A stretch of 64,000 nucleotides of DNA from LSCE01 sp050485425 (GCA_050485425.1 JBJHBJ010000014.1:21251-85250), one strand, 5' to 3'; shown: positions 26,600 through 35,679, counted from the first letter of the stretch. Notes: generated from the sequence alone by a model not told the origin. Translations and numbers: made by a program.

Positions 26600-27679
26600 A
26601 TGGAAGGACACCCGGAAACGCTGCTGGAACTGCGCGCCGGCCCCGCCGCGCTGCGCCGCATCCGCGAACGCGGCCTGACCCCGGGTATGGTTGCCGGCCT
26701 GGCCGGGGCTGCCGGCGGGCCGAAGTGGCTGATCCTGAATCACCTGGACCGCCTGCTGTTCGGCGACTGGTTGCCCCGCGCGCCACGCACACGCTTCCTG
26801 ATCGGTTCCTCCATCGCCACCTGGCGCTTCGCCTGCGCTGCCCAGAGCGACCCGGAAGCTGCCTTCCAGCGCTTCGAACACACCTATATCCATGAGCAGC
26901 GCTACGGGCACAAGCCACCCGCCAGCGAGGTCAGCGCTGAAGCCCGCCGCCTGCTCGACGTGCTGCTGGGCGACAATGGCCCTACCGAGATCCTCTCCAG
27001 CAGGGATTACCGGCTGCATGTGATGACCGTCCGCTGCCGCGGCCTGCTGGCCCGCGAGGGCAAGCCGTTGCTGGCCGGACTGCTGGCGGCCGCGGCCCGG
27101 AACAGCCTGTCCCGGCAGCAGCTCAGGAGCTGCTTCCAGCGCGCACTGTTTTCCCATCCGGACGCCATGGACGCCTTGCCCGGGCTGCAGGGTTTCGATC
27201 TCAGCCGCCACCGGCTGGATACCACCAATCTGCGGCACGCGCTACTCGCCTCGGGCTCCATCCCGATGGTCATGGAGCCCGAGCGGGATATCCCCGGCGC
27301 CGGTGCCGGCGTCTACCGGGACGGCGGCCTGCTGGATTACCAACTGGATATCGCCTACGACGTCACAGACGACATCGTCCTGATGCCGCATTATGCCGGC
27401 AGCATCACGCCGGGCTGGTTCGACAAGACCTTGCCCTGGCGGCGGGCGCGCCAGGGGAACGTCGATCCGGTCCTGGTCGTGGCCCCTTCCGATGCATTCA
27501 TACGGCAATTGCCCCGGGGCCGCATACCGGACCGCAAAGACTTCTACCGTTACGCGGGCGACGATGCCGGTCGGGCCAGAGACTGGCAACGCATCACCGA
27601 TGCCACGCGGCATCTGGCCGATGCGTTTCTGCATCTCTGCGAAAGCGGGCGCATCCGTCAGGCCGTGAAACCGCTTTGA
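26600..27679 (+). CDS. patatin-like phospholipase family protein
   Basis: 359 residues from ATG 26600, with AGGA eight bases upstream. The oxyanion region is GAAGGPKW, the nucleophile elbow is FLIGSSIATWRF (GxSxA rather than the classic GxSxG), and the Asp of the dyad is in RDGGLLDYQLD. This Ser-Asp layout is that of patatin-like lipid acyl hydrolases. No signal peptide is seen, so it is probably cytosolic or peripheral. In-frame sequence upstream of 26600 lacks an SD and is not preferred. Confidence 0.82.
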   Translation: MEGHPETLLELRAGPAALRRIRERGLTPGMVAGLAGAAGGPKWLILNHLDRLLFGDWLPRAPRTRFLIGSSIATWRFACAAQSDPEAAFQRFEHTYIHEQRYGHKPPASEVSAEARRLLDVLLGDNGPTEILSSRDYRLHVMTVRCRGLLAREGKPLLAGLLAAAARNSLSRQQLRSCFQRALFSHPDAMDALPGLQGFDLSRHRLDTTNLRHALLASGSIPMVMEPERDIPGAGAGVYRDGGLLDYQLDIAYDVTDDIVLMPHYAGSITPGWFDKTLPWRRARQGNVDPVLVVAPSDAFIRQLPRGRIPDRKDFYRYAGDDAGRARDWQRITDATRHLADAFLHLCESGRIRQAVKPL

Positions 27680-27706
27680 CAATACGTTCGAAAAGGTTAG
27701 TGATTC

Positions 27707-28981
27707 ATGCACAAACACCTTCTGTTCCTTGTGTTGGGCATCGGCATGGCCGTTCCGCTTTACGCGGGCCCCGACGAGGACAGCTGGACGCTGGACCAGA
27801 GCCAACTGCCATTCGGTGCCCCGGAACAGATGCAGACGGAGCGCCAGTGGGGCGTGCTGGACGGCGCCGGCTACCGCTGGGAAATCCCGGACAACTGGAA
27901 TGGCGAACTGGTGATCTACGCCCGTCCGCTCCGCGGCAGCGACAAGCCCACGCTGGAAGTGGTCAACCCGCCGCAGCGCCAGGCCTTGCTGGAACGCGGC
28001 TACGCCTGGGCGGCGTCCAGTTTCGATTTCAACGGTTACCACGTCAGCGCCGGCGTGACGCACAGTGCTCAGTTGCGCGAGTATTTCGCTGCCGAGCATC
28101 GCCGCCCGAGGGCCGTCTACATCGTTGGCCACGATCTCGGCGCCCAGGTCGCCGCGGCCAGCGCCGAACTTCATCCGGACCTGTACGCCGGTGCACTGGC
28201 CATGTGCGGGCCGCTGGTCGATACCGGTGTGCTGGACTACCTCATGGCCTACAACCTGGCTGCGCAAGCTGTAACCGGGCTGGAATCACGCTTTCCCGAC
28301 ATGGAATTCCAGCAGGACACCCGGGAGGAACTGCTGAACCGGCTGGGACCGGACTACCCGGAACTGCTCTACCCCGCCGGTGAGGAACTCGTATACCTGC
28401 ATGCCCACCTGAGCGGCGGGCCGCACGCATTGAGCGGCGCGGCGATCGACGCCTGGGGAGTGCTGCTGTTCGATTTCGGTCACATGGACGGCACACTGGG
28501 CGGACTGGAGCCGGGCAATGTCGTGGAAACGACCCATGTTCGCTACCGGCTCCCGGATCCGGGCCGCGAGCAGTGGCTAAACCAGAACGTGCTGCGGCTG
28601 GAGAAGGACCCACAGATCGTTCGCGGGGGCACCTCGACGATTCCGGCTACCAGCGGCAAGATCGGCATACCGGTGATCACCCTCGGCTCGCTGGGAGACC
28701 TGTACACCCCGCTGGCCCTGCAACAGGCCTACGGCAGGCGGGTGGCCGAAGCGGGCCGTGAGGAACTGCTGGTACAGCGGGTGGTGCGGGACGTCGGGCA
28801 CTGTACGTTCACCGCCGAGGAAGAGATGCAGGCCTTTGACGATCTCGTCCGGTGGACGAAGAACGGCCGCCGGCCGGAGGGTGATGCGGTGAACGACGCT
28901 GCCGCAGTGGCCGGCCCGGCGTTCGGCTGTGCCTTCACCAGCCAGGAACGAAACGGCCTGCCCCCTTGCCCGGGCAACTGA
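27707..28981 (+). CDS. secreted alpha/beta-hydrolase with Asp at the nucleophile position
   Basis: 424 residues with a signal peptide (LLFLVLGIGMAVPLYA, cleavage near residue 21). The hydrolase fold is visible: GELVIYARPL strand, the elbow YIVGHDLGAQVAAASAE, an acid-bearing segment LGSLGDLYTPLALQQAYG, and a catalytic His in VGHCTFTAEEEM. In most relatives the elbow is GHSxG; here it is GHDLG, as in epoxide hydrolases and haloalkane dehalogenases (GHDWG). Either the chemistry is of the Asp type or the esterase is inactive. It lies 27 bp after the patatin-like gene and ends facing the outer-membrane protein gene. Confidence 0.75.
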   Translation: MHKHLLFLVLGIGMAVPLYAGPDEDSWTLDQSQLPFGAPEQMQTERQWGVLDGAGYRWEIPDNWNGELVIYARPLRGSDKPTLEVVNPPQRQALLERGYAWAASSFDFNGYHVSAGVTHSAQLREYFAAEHRRPRAVYIVGHDLGAQVAAASAELHPDLYAGALAMCGPLVDTGVLDYLMAYNLAAQAVTGLESRFPDMEFQQDTREELLNRLGPDYPELLYPAGEELVYLHAHLSGGPHALSGAAIDAWGVLLFDFGHMDGTLGGLEPGNVVETTHVRYRLPDPGREQWLNQNVLRLEKDPQIVRGGTSTIPATSGKIGIPVITLGSLGDLYTPLALQQAYGRRVAEAGREELLVQRVVRDVGHCTFTAEEEMQAFDDLVRWTKNGRRPEGDAVNDAAAVAGPAFGCAFTSQERNGLPPCPGN

Positions 28982-29028
28982 GTCACAGACCGCACTGCAA
29001 GCGGAAATGGACCAGCTAATGTCCTGAC

Positions 29029-29580
29029 TCAGAAGTGGAAACGCAGGCCGGCGGTGCCGACATAATGCATCCGGGCGTCCCAACCGAGATACTGCACGCT
29101 GGCATCGGTGACCAGATCGACCCGCTCGGCCAGGCTGTAACCCAGCCCGAGGCCCACACCCAGCCGTCCCTGGTGCCTGGCTGATCGGTGGGATTCGTCC
29201 AGGTAGCGGTAGACGCCGCCGATACGAGCCCGGAAGAACGCGCGCCGGGTCATGTAGGTATTGGCGGCCAGATAGATACCGGCGGCCCGCACATCGCCCT
29301 CTATCCGGCTGGAACCACGATCCCGCCGATAGGGCTCGACGCTCTCGCTGAGTTGCAGTTCGAGCCCGAAATAGGAACGCGGTGCGCCGGGGCTGGAATA
29401 CGGCAACCGCCACCCCAGGGCCAGGTAACCTGCGTAGCCCTCGCTGCCGCCTTCCGGCACGACGACGGCACCGCCGGCGCCGACCGACCATCGCTGTGTC
29501 TCGTCGCTGTCCGCCGCCGATAACGCGCAGTTCGCACCCAGCAGCACGGCCAGCACCGCTGCGCCAGAAATCGCCCTCAT
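29029..29580 (-). CDS. outer-membrane beta-barrel protein
   Basis: 183 residues with a signal peptide (AAVLAVLLGANCALSA). The mature chain alternates polar and aromatic residues in eight or so strands and ends in GLRFHF, the C-terminal Phe typical of Omp85-inserted barrels. It resembles OmpA/OmpW-size barrels, but I cannot name the family. Its ATG overlaps the mazG stop by 4 bp (ATGA), so it is translated with mazG, an unusual partner. Confidence 0.75.
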   Translation of the reverse strand: MRAISGAAVLAVLLGANCALSAADSDETQRWSVGAGGAVVVPEGGSEGYAGYLALGWRLPYSSPGAPRSYFGLELQLSESVEPYRRDRGSSRIEGDVRAAGIYLAANTYMTRRAFFRARIGGVYRYLDESHRSARHQGRLGVGLGLGYSLAERVDLVTDASVQYLGWDARMHYVGTAGLRFHF

Positions 29581-30389
29581 CCGTTTTCCTCCCGGCCTTG
29601 TCGCTCTACCCGCTTGGCCGCCTCCCAGGCGGCCTCGCGGTGCGCGAAATCCACCGCCTCCAGCGACTCACCGCGCGCACCCAGCGCGCGCTCCATATGC
29701 CGGAACCGGGATTCGAACTTGGCATTGGCGCGTCGCAATGCGGCCTCCGGATCCACCTTGAGGTGGCGCGCCAGATTGGCCGTCGCAAACAACAGATCCC
29801 CGAGTTCCTCTTCCATCAGGTCCTGTCGATCCGGCGTGTCGTTCCTGACCTCTTCCAGCTCGTCCAGCTCCTCGCGGATCTTCGCCAGCACGCCTGAGGC
29901 ATCGGGCCAGTCGAAACCGACCCGCGCCGCCCGCCTGGTCAGCTTGACCGCGCGCAGCAGACCCGGCAGAGCCACACTGACGCCCGACAGGGCGGAGACG
30001 CTTTCTCCCCTGGCGGAGAGCTTGCTCGCACGTTCCTCCGCCTTGATGGTCTCCCAGCTGACGGCCACATCGTCCACCCGGGCGTCGCCGAACACATGCG
30101 GGTGACGCCGGACGATCTTGTCGCGAATGGCTTCCGCCACATCCGGGAAGCTGAAGTGGCCTTCCTCTTCGGCCATCCGGGCATGGAACACGACCTGGAA
30201 CAGCAGGTCCCCCAGCTCGTCGCGCAACTCCCCCAGATCCTGGCGCTGGATGGCGTCCGCCACCTCGTACGCTTCCTCGATGGTGTACGGGGCAATGGTG
30301 TCGAAGGTCTGTTTCACGTCCCAGGGGCAGCCATGCTCCGGATCGCGCAGCCTGGCCATCACCTGCAGCAAGTCCTCAAGCGGTTTCAA
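29577..30389 (-). CDS. mazG: nucleoside triphosphate pyrophosphohydrolase
   Basis: 270 residues. Two MazG domains: the first opens with MARLRDPEHGCPWDVKQTF and carries IEEAYEVADAI and ELGDLLFQVVFHARMAEEEG. The second carries EELDELEEV and EEELGDLLFATANLARHL. It hydrolyses (d)NTPs and ppGpp in the family. The start is taken as TTG 30389, because GGGAGG lies six bases upstream and the family begins near LEDLLQVM. A TTG nine codons earlier lacks an SD. The downstream outer-membrane gene overlaps its stop. Confidence 0.93.
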   Translation of the reverse strand: MKPLEDLLQVMARLRDPEHGCPWDVKQTFDTIAPYTIEEAYEVADAIQRQDLGELRDELGDLLFQVVFHARMAEEEGHFSFPDVAEAIRDKIVRRHPHVFGDARVDDVAVSWETIKAEERASKLSARGESVSALSGVSVALPGLLRAVKLTRRAARVGFDWPDASGVLAKIREELDELEEVRNDTPDRQDLMEEELGDLLFATANLARHLKVDPEAALRRANAKFESRFRHMERALGARGESLEAVDFAHREAAWEAAKRVERQGREENG

Positions 30390-30536
30390 GCCTTGCCTCC
30401 CGATGCCGTTGTCCAATGGAATGCGGAGTATTTGAACACACTCGATTTGAGATGGATATTACCCGGTCATGCGCCCGTGACGGCGGAATCGGCAACGCCG
30501 GCATGGGCGCGGGGACGAATATGGCACATGAACCAG

Positions 30537-30565
30537 TTGACAGGTTTTGCCCGGTTCAATAACGT
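30537..30565 (+). promoter_or_regulatory. candidate promoter for the TetR gene
   Basis: A perfect -35 TTGACA (30537-30542) is followed after 17 bp by TAACGT (30560-30565), a poor -10. It lies 36 bp before the TTG start. A weak -10 with a strong -35 would suit autorepression or activation. Confidence 0.35.
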
Positions 30566-30601
30566 CAGGCAATTGGCGGAAAAACGACAGAGGACGGAAC
30601 G

Positions 30602-31222
30602 TTGGCCAAGACAGGCAAGAAGCCCGTGACCGCACGCGGCGAACTCACGCGGCAGAAACTGCTGTCCGCGGCGGAGAGTGAATTCGGCGAGAAAGGCTTT
30701 CACACGGCCTCCGTCAGCAGCATTACCCGTCGTGCCGGCGTCGCCCAGGGCACGTTCTACATCTATTACTCCTCAAAGGAGGAGATCCTTCGCGAACTGG
30801 TCCGCTTCATGAGCCGCAAGCTGCGTCATGCGCTGACCGAGGCCACACGCGGCGTTTCCGACCGTATCGAGGTGGAGCGGCTGGGGCTGCTGGCCTTCCT
30901 CAAGTTCGCGGTGGACGACAAGAATCTCTACCGCGTGGTGCTGGAATCGCAATTCATCGACGAGTCCATCTACCGCGAATACTACGAACACATGGCCAAT
31001 ATGTACCAGATGCGTCTGGAACGGGCCCAGCAGGCCGGTCAGATCCGCAAGACCTCCGCCTACGGCCAGGCCTGGGCACTGATGGGTATCGGCTCCTTCC
31101 TCGGACTGCGTTACGGGGTGTGGGAGGGGCGCGTACCGCCCGACGATGTGATCGAAGCGGCACTGGCTTTCATCCGCGGTGGCCTGGTGCCCGAGGAAGC
31201 CACGCGGCAGGCACTGTCCTGA
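30602..31222 (+). CDS. TetR family transcriptional regulator
   Basis: 206 residues. N-terminal helix-turn-helix: LLSAAESEFGEKGFHTASV, then ITRRAGVAQGTFYIYYSSKE. The C-terminal ligand domain is of the type with NLYRVVLESQFIDESIYREYY. The start appears to be TTG 30602, with AGAGGA nine bases upstream; there is no ATG near the beginning of the HTH domain. It is divergent from mazG. Its target is not evident; the nearest fatty-acid genes are the acyl-CoA dehydrogenase (24.1 kb) and acyl-CoA synthetase (34-35.5 kb). Confidence 0.9.
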   Translation: MAKTGKKPVTARGELTRQKLLSAAESEFGEKGFHTASVSSITRRAGVAQGTFYIYYSSKEEILRELVRFMSRKLRHALTEATRGVSDRIEVERLGLLAFLKFAVDDKNLYRVVLESQFIDESIYREYYEHMANMYQMRLERAQQAGQIRKTSAYGQAWALMGIGSFLGLRYGVWEGRVPPDDVIEAALAFIRGGLVPEEATRQALS

Positions 31223-31262
31223 CCTCCTGTTGCCGCTCGCGCCAAGGGCGACCGCCACTGGC

Positions 31263-31302
31263 GGCGAGCGCGGGAATCAATCAGCGCTCCTCCAGGAGAC
31301 AC
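31263..31302 (-). repeat. end fragment of the palindromic repeat family, touching the TPR gene stop
   Basis: The minus strand reads GTGTCTCCTGGAGGAGCG, then CTGATTGATTCCCGCGCTCG. The second part matches the right end of the element at 59336-59611 (CTGATTAATTCCCGCGCTCG) with one change. The first part matches the copy near 41740 (GTGTTCTCCTGGGGAGGCG). A short stem (CGCTCGC with GCGAGCG) links it to 31233-31240. Confidence 0.6.
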
Positions 31303-31805
31303 TAGTCGGCGGTCGATTCCTGCTCGCAGTCACATTCCACGGCGATATCCACGGTCTGGATCAGGTCCACCAGCAGATAGGCCAGGAAACGGTCGCTCTG
31401 GACGACCAGCGCGGGTCGGTTCAACTCCCTGCGTCCCTGCCGCAACTGTTCCGCTCCTCGCCTGATCATCACCAGGCCCAGGTTGTGCCGGGCTTCCGGG
31501 TAGTCGGGTTGCAGGCGCAAGGCTTCACGGTAACTGGCGATTGCCGCATCCAGCGCCTCCTCGCGGGTCTGCAGATTACCCAGCCGGTACCACGCCAGTG
31601 CGCGAGCGGGATCCGCCTCCAGCAGGCGTTCGTATGCATCACGGGCGGCGTCCCAATCCTCGTCATGGTAGGCCGCCATGGCCTCGGCGTTCAGGGCCAG
31701 CACATCCCGGTGCGCCGGTTGCGGCTGCAGGGCCGCGCAGCCAGACAGCAACAGGGCGATCACAAGCATGCTTACGCCGCGCTTGGGGAAACGCTGGTCA
31801 GGCAC
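31302..31805 (-). CDS. TPR-repeat lipoprotein
   Basis: 167 residues if translation starts at GTG 31805, which has GGAGG seven bases upstream and gives a normal lipoprotein signal (h-region MLVIALLLSGC, lipobox LSGC). An ATG at 31853 with GGGAG is an alternative, with an unusually long n-region. Three tetratricopeptide units follow (AYHDEDWDAARDAYERLLEA; ALAWYRLGNLQTREEALDAA; YPEARHNLGLVMIRRGAEQL). Mature residue +2 is Ala. It probably acts as a protein-binding scaffold on a membrane face. PilF-type pilotins occupy similar places near ispG, but this protein is shorter and I do not assign it. Divergent from ispG. Confidence 0.75.
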   Translation of the reverse strand: MPDQRFPKRGVSMLVIALLLSGCAALQPQPAHRDVLALNAEAMAAYHDEDWDAARDAYERLLEADPARALAWYRLGNLQTREEALDAAIASYREALRLQPDYPEARHNLGLVMIRRGAEQLRQGRRELNRPALVVQSDRFLAYLLVDLIQTVDIAVECDCEQESTAD

Positions 31806-31885
31806 CTTCTTTCCTCCGGCTTCATGGGAATGCATTCGAACTTGCATTATCATGGCAGCTCCCTCTTGCAACGCAACACGAGAGC

Positions 31886-33142
31886 ATGACCTCAAACGGT
31901 TTTCCCCAGCGGCGCCGCAGCGTGGCCGTCCCCGTCGGCGGTGTGACGGTAGGCGGAGACGCGCCCATCGTGGTGCAGTCCATGACAAACACCGACACGG
32001 CCGATGAGGTGGCCACCGCCGTGCAGGTCGCCAACCTGGCGAGGGCCGGGTCGGAAGTAGTGCGTATCACGGTGAACAACGAGGAATCCGCCGAGGCCGT
32101 TCCCCGCATCCGCGACCGGCTGCTGGCCATGGGCCTGAACGTCCCCCTGGTAGGCGATTTCCACTTCAACGGTCACAAGCTGCTGACCCGGTACCCGGCC
32201 TGTGCCGAGGCGCTGGCGAAATACCGTATCAACCCCGGCAACGTCGGCCGCGGTGCCAGGCGTGACACTCAATTCGCCGAAATGATCGAGATCGCCTGCC
32301 GCCATGACAAGCCGGTGCGCATCGGCGTGAACTGGGGCAGCCTGGACCAGGACCTGCTGGCCCGCATGCTCGACGACAATGCCGCACGTCCCCAGCCGGA
32401 CGACCTGACCACGGTCATGAAGGAGGCGCTGATCGTCTCGGCCCTGGGCAGTGCCGAGCGCGCCGAGGAGTTGGGCCTTGGGCATGACCGCATCATCATC
32501 TCCTGCAAGCTGAGCGGCGTGCAGGATCTGATCGCCGTATATCGCGACCTCGCCGGCCGCTGCGATTACCCCCTGCACCTCGGCCTGACCGAAGCCGGCA
32601 TGGGTTCCAAGGGCATCGTGGCCTCCTCTGCCGCGCTGGCCGTGCTGCTGCAGGAGGGCATCGGCGACACCATTCGCATCAGCCTCACGCCGGAGCCGGG
32701 CGGCGACCGCACGCGGGAGGTCATTGTCGCGCAGGAATTGCTCCAGACCATGGGCCTGCGGGCGTTCACACCCCTGGTCGCCGCCTGCCCGGGCTGCGGC
32801 CGCACCACCAGCACGTTCTTCCAGGAACTGGCGGACGACATCCAGCGCTATGTCCGTGACCGCATGCCGGAGTGGCGCAAACAGTATGTCGGCGTGGAGG
32901 ATATGTCGCTGGCCGTGATGGGCTGCGTGGTCAACGGCCCCGGGGAGAGCAAGCACGCCAATATCGGGATCAGCCTGCCCGGCACCGGGGAACGCCCGGT
33001 TGCACCGGTCTACGAGGATGGCGAGAAAACGGTCACGCTGAAGGGCGACAATATCGCTACCGAGTTCCGCACGATCATCGAACGCTATGTGGAGCGTACC
33101 TACGCCGCGCCCGGCGGTCGGCGGGCTGGCGAATCCGGCTGA
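31886..33142 (+). CDS. ispG: 4-hydroxy-3-methylbut-2-en-1-yl diphosphate synthase
   Basis: 418 residues from ATG 31886. This [4Fe-4S] enzyme of the methylerythritol phosphate isoprenoid pathway reduces MEcPP to HMBPP. Family blocks: PIVVQSMTNTDTADEVATA, LVGDFHFNGHKLL, YRINPGNVGRG, and the cluster cysteines in ACPGCGRTT and GCVVNGPGE. Residues upstream of 31886 in the same frame oppose the TPR lipoprotein and are not part of the gene. It ends 6 bp from the convergent thiD stop. Confidence 0.97.
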   Translation: MTSNGFPQRRRSVAVPVGGVTVGGDAPIVVQSMTNTDTADEVATAVQVANLARAGSEVVRITVNNEESAEAVPRIRDRLLAMGLNVPLVGDFHFNGHKLLTRYPACAEALAKYRINPGNVGRGARRDTQFAEMIEIACRHDKPVRIGVNWGSLDQDLLARMLDDNAARPQPDDLTTVMKEALIVSALGSAERAEELGLGHDRIIISCKLSGVQDLIAVYRDLAGRCDYPLHLGLTEAGMGSKGIVASSAALAVLLQEGIGDTIRISLTPEPGGDRTREVIVAQELLQTMGLRAFTPLVAACPGCGRTTSTFFQELADDIQRYVRDRMPEWRKQYVGVEDMSLAVMGCVVNGPGESKHANIGISLPGTGERPVAPVYEDGEKTVTLKGDNIATEFRTIIERYVERTYAAPGGRRAGESG

Positions 33143-33148
33143 GTTGAA

Positions 33149-33973
33149 CTACTGGCCCAGCCGGCCGACCCGGTCGGCATCGACCGTATGGACATGGTTC
33201 ACGGGCCCGCCCCCCTTGCCCAGCCCCGGTGCCTGGCGGATAGCCTCGAGCAGATAAGCTCTGCCGCGGCTCACGGCCCGTTCCAGGGGCAGGCCCTGGG
33301 CCAGACCGGCGCTGATCGCCGAAGCCAGCGTGCAGCCCGTACCGTGGGTATGCCGTGTGTCGATGCGACGGTGCCGATAGACAGTCTGGCTGTCGCCATC
33401 CACGAAAACATCCACCAGATCGTCACCCGGCAGATGCCCACCCTTGAGCAGTACCGCGCCGCCGGTCATCCGTTGCAGCTCGCGGGCCGCATCCGGCATG
33501 GCGTCGGCATCGGGAATCGTCCGCTGCAGGAGTGTTTCCGCCTCCGGCAGGTTTGGCGTGACCAGGGTCGCCCGCGGCAACAGCAGTTCGACCAGCGCCT
33601 GTACTGCCTCGCTGTGCAGCAGGCTGGATCCTGTCTGGGAAACCATGACCGGATCCACCACCAGCGGAATGCCGGTGCCGTTACGGTCCAGGAATGCCGC
33701 CACCACGCGGACGACTTCCGCATCATGCAGCATGCCGGTCTTGTAGCAGTCCGCCCCCAGGTCCTCCTGCACCACATCAAGCTGCTGGCGCAGGAAGTCC
33801 GGCGGGACCGGATGCACACCATGGACACCCAGGGTGTTCTGGGCTGTGAGCGCGGTAACGGCGGTGGCGGCAAACGCTCCCAACGCCGAGACGGCCTTGA
33901 TGTCCGCCTGGATGCCTGCACCCCCACCGGAGTCGGAACCGGCGATGATCAATACCCGACCGCTGAGTCTCAT
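33149..33973 (-). CDS. thiD: hydroxymethylpyrimidine/phosphomethylpyrimidine kinase
   Basis: 274 residues, ribokinase-like. It phosphorylates HMP and HMP-P in thiamine synthesis. Visible: LIIAGSDSGGGAGIQADIKA at the N-terminus, KTGMLHDAEVV, VVDPVMVSQTG, LVTPNLPEAE, and the anion-hole THGTGCTLASA. The ATG overlaps the stop of the upstream acyl-CoA synthetase by 4 bp. A thiamine-phosphate-synthase-like protein (YjbQ) lies 2.5 kb away. Confidence 0.94.
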   Translation of the reverse strand: MRLSGRVLIIAGSDSGGGAGIQADIKAVSALGAFAATAVTALTAQNTLGVHGVHPVPPDFLRQQLDVVQEDLGADCYKTGMLHDAEVVRVVAAFLDRNGTGIPLVVDPVMVSQTGSSLLHSEAVQALVELLLPRATLVTPNLPEAETLLQRTIPDADAMPDAARELQRMTGGAVLLKGGHLPGDDLVDVFVDGDSQTVYRHRRIDTRHTHGTGCTLASAISAGLAQGLPLERAVSRGRAYLLEAIRQAPGLGKGGGPVNHVHTVDADRVGRLGQ

Positions 33974-35535
33974 CCGTCCTGCTCCTCGAATCGCGCCGCG
34001 AGCTCGCCGCGATTCAGCTTGCCGGCGCCGGTAACGGGAAGCTCATTGGCCAGCCGGATGATCTTCGGCACCTTGAAGCCGGCCAGTTCTTTCCGGCAAT
34101 GGGCCATCAACTCCTCCACCAGGCCGGCGTCGGCACCCGGCGCCACCACCATCGCCGCCGCCACCTGTCCCCAGCGTTCGTCAACCAACGGCACCACGCC
34201 GACCTGAACCACGGCCGGATGCTGGTTCAGCACGTTCTCGATCTCCTCGGGCGAGACGTTCTCGCCGCCGCTGATGAACATGTTGTCGGCGCGGCCGACG
34301 ATGTAGACGAAGCCCTCCTCGTCCTCCCGGGCGAGATCGCCGCTCCATACCCAGCCATCGTCCAGCAACGCCTTGCGCGTACGTTCCGGGTCACCGAGAT
34401 AGCCGCCGAAGTTGTGCATGCTACGCATGCACAACACGCCGGTTTCCCCATGCGGCACCGGCTGCAGCGTGTCCTGGTCGACGATCCGGTAGTCGCAGTG
34501 CATCATGCTGGTGCCGATGCTGCGGTTGTGCCGCCAGACCTCGTCCAGCGGCGCGTCCAGCGGGGAGTAGATGAAGTTCGACGGCCCGGCTTCGGTCAGC
34601 CCGTAGGCCTGGGTGATCGGAATACCCCGCTTGATGAAGGCCTCCATGACCGGTTCCGCGCAGGGGGCACCCGCGCTGGTAATCCCCTGCAACGTGGAGA
34701 GATCGGTCTCGGCGAAGGCCGGGTGGGCCAGCAGGAAGCGGAACATCGCCTCGACGCCACCGAAGTGCGTGATGCGGTGGCGCGGGATCAGTTCCAGCAA
34801 CTGACCGGGGTCAAACTGCCGCATCAGCACCGCGAAGCCGCCGGTGTGGAGCACGGGTGTAAATGAGTTCCAGCCGCCGATATGGAAAAACGGAAAGGTG
34901 ATGATCAGTCTGGCCTCCCCGGGCATGCCACCGGAGAAGACCAGATCGATGGAATTCCAGATCATCTGCCGGTACGGGACAACACAGACCTTCGGCGTTG
35001 CGGTGGTACCGCCGGTGTGAATGTAGAGAAAGGTCTGATCCATGGACAGGGGGCAGTTCATCTCCGGAACGTTCCCACGCAGGACCTGGTCGTGGTATTC
35101 GCTGTCAGTATCCGTCAGCCGGACCATACGCAACCCGTCCGGCAGGGAGAGCCCCCCCACCAACCCGTCGAACACATCCTCGTGGAACAGGACTTTCGGC
35201 TGGATGCGTTCCAGCAGTTCGTTGATCTCGCGGGGACGGAGCCGGAAGCTCAGCGGCGCCAGGATGACACCGATCTTGCCGCAGGCCAGGTAGATATCCA
35301 CCGCCTCGATCCGGTTCCTGCAGACCAGGCCGACCACATCGCCCGCCTGCAGGCCGGCATCCGTCATCCAGCGCGCCACCTGGTTGGCGCGGCGGTTCAG
35401 GTCCCCGTAGCTGTACGTGGTGTTGTTGCCGGCATCGTGAACGGCCGGCCGCGCCGGGTGCATGGCGGCCCATTTGCCAACCCAGTCGCCGATCCAGTGC
35501 ATCGGCTGGCGTTCCAGTGCGGACTCCAAAGGCAT
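33970..35535 (-). CDS. AMP-forming acyl-CoA synthetase/ligase
   Basis: 521 residues of the ANL superfamily. Motif A3 reads HTGGTTATPK, a departure from the common TSGTTGxPK. A5 is AYGLTEAGPSN, A7 is WVWSGDLA, and the hinge and lysine regions are GRADNMFISGGENVSPEEIE and VTGAGKLNRGEL. It probably activates a fatty or aromatic acid with ATP and CoA. The substrate is unknown. Translation is coupled to thiD by a 4-bp overlap, which may be chance packing. Confidence 0.88.
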   Translation of the reverse strand: MPLESALERQPMHWIGDWVGKWAAMHPARPAVHDAGNNTTYSYGDLNRRANQVARWMTDAGLQAGDVVGLVCRNRIEAVDIYLACGKIGVILAPLSFRLRPREINELLERIQPKVLFHEDVFDGLVGGLSLPDGLRMVRLTDTDSEYHDQVLRGNVPEMNCPLSMDQTFLYIHTGGTTATPKVCVVPYRQMIWNSIDLVFSGGMPGEARLIITFPFFHIGGWNSFTPVLHTGGFAVLMRQFDPGQLLELIPRHRITHFGGVEAMFRFLLAHPAFAETDLSTLQGITSAGAPCAEPVMEAFIKRGIPITQAYGLTEAGPSNFIYSPLDAPLDEVWRHNRSIGTSMMHCDYRIVDQDTLQPVPHGETGVLCMRSMHNFGGYLGDPERTRKALLDDGWVWSGDLAREDEEGFVYIVGRADNMFISGGENVSPEEIENVLNQHPAVVQVGVVPLVDERWGQVAAAMVVAPGADAGLVEELMAHCRKELAGFKVPKIIRLANELPVTGAGKLNRGELAARFEEQDG

Positions 35536-35679
35536 GCGGTGACTCCGATTCGGGAAACGGGAAACTACTTTACCGAAACCGGGCGGGGCCGGTCATCTGC
35601 CCGGGCCCGACCTGACAGGAACCTGCCGTGTCCGCCATAATCGGGGCTTTCGGCCCGACTGCAGGAGACGATCCGGCGC

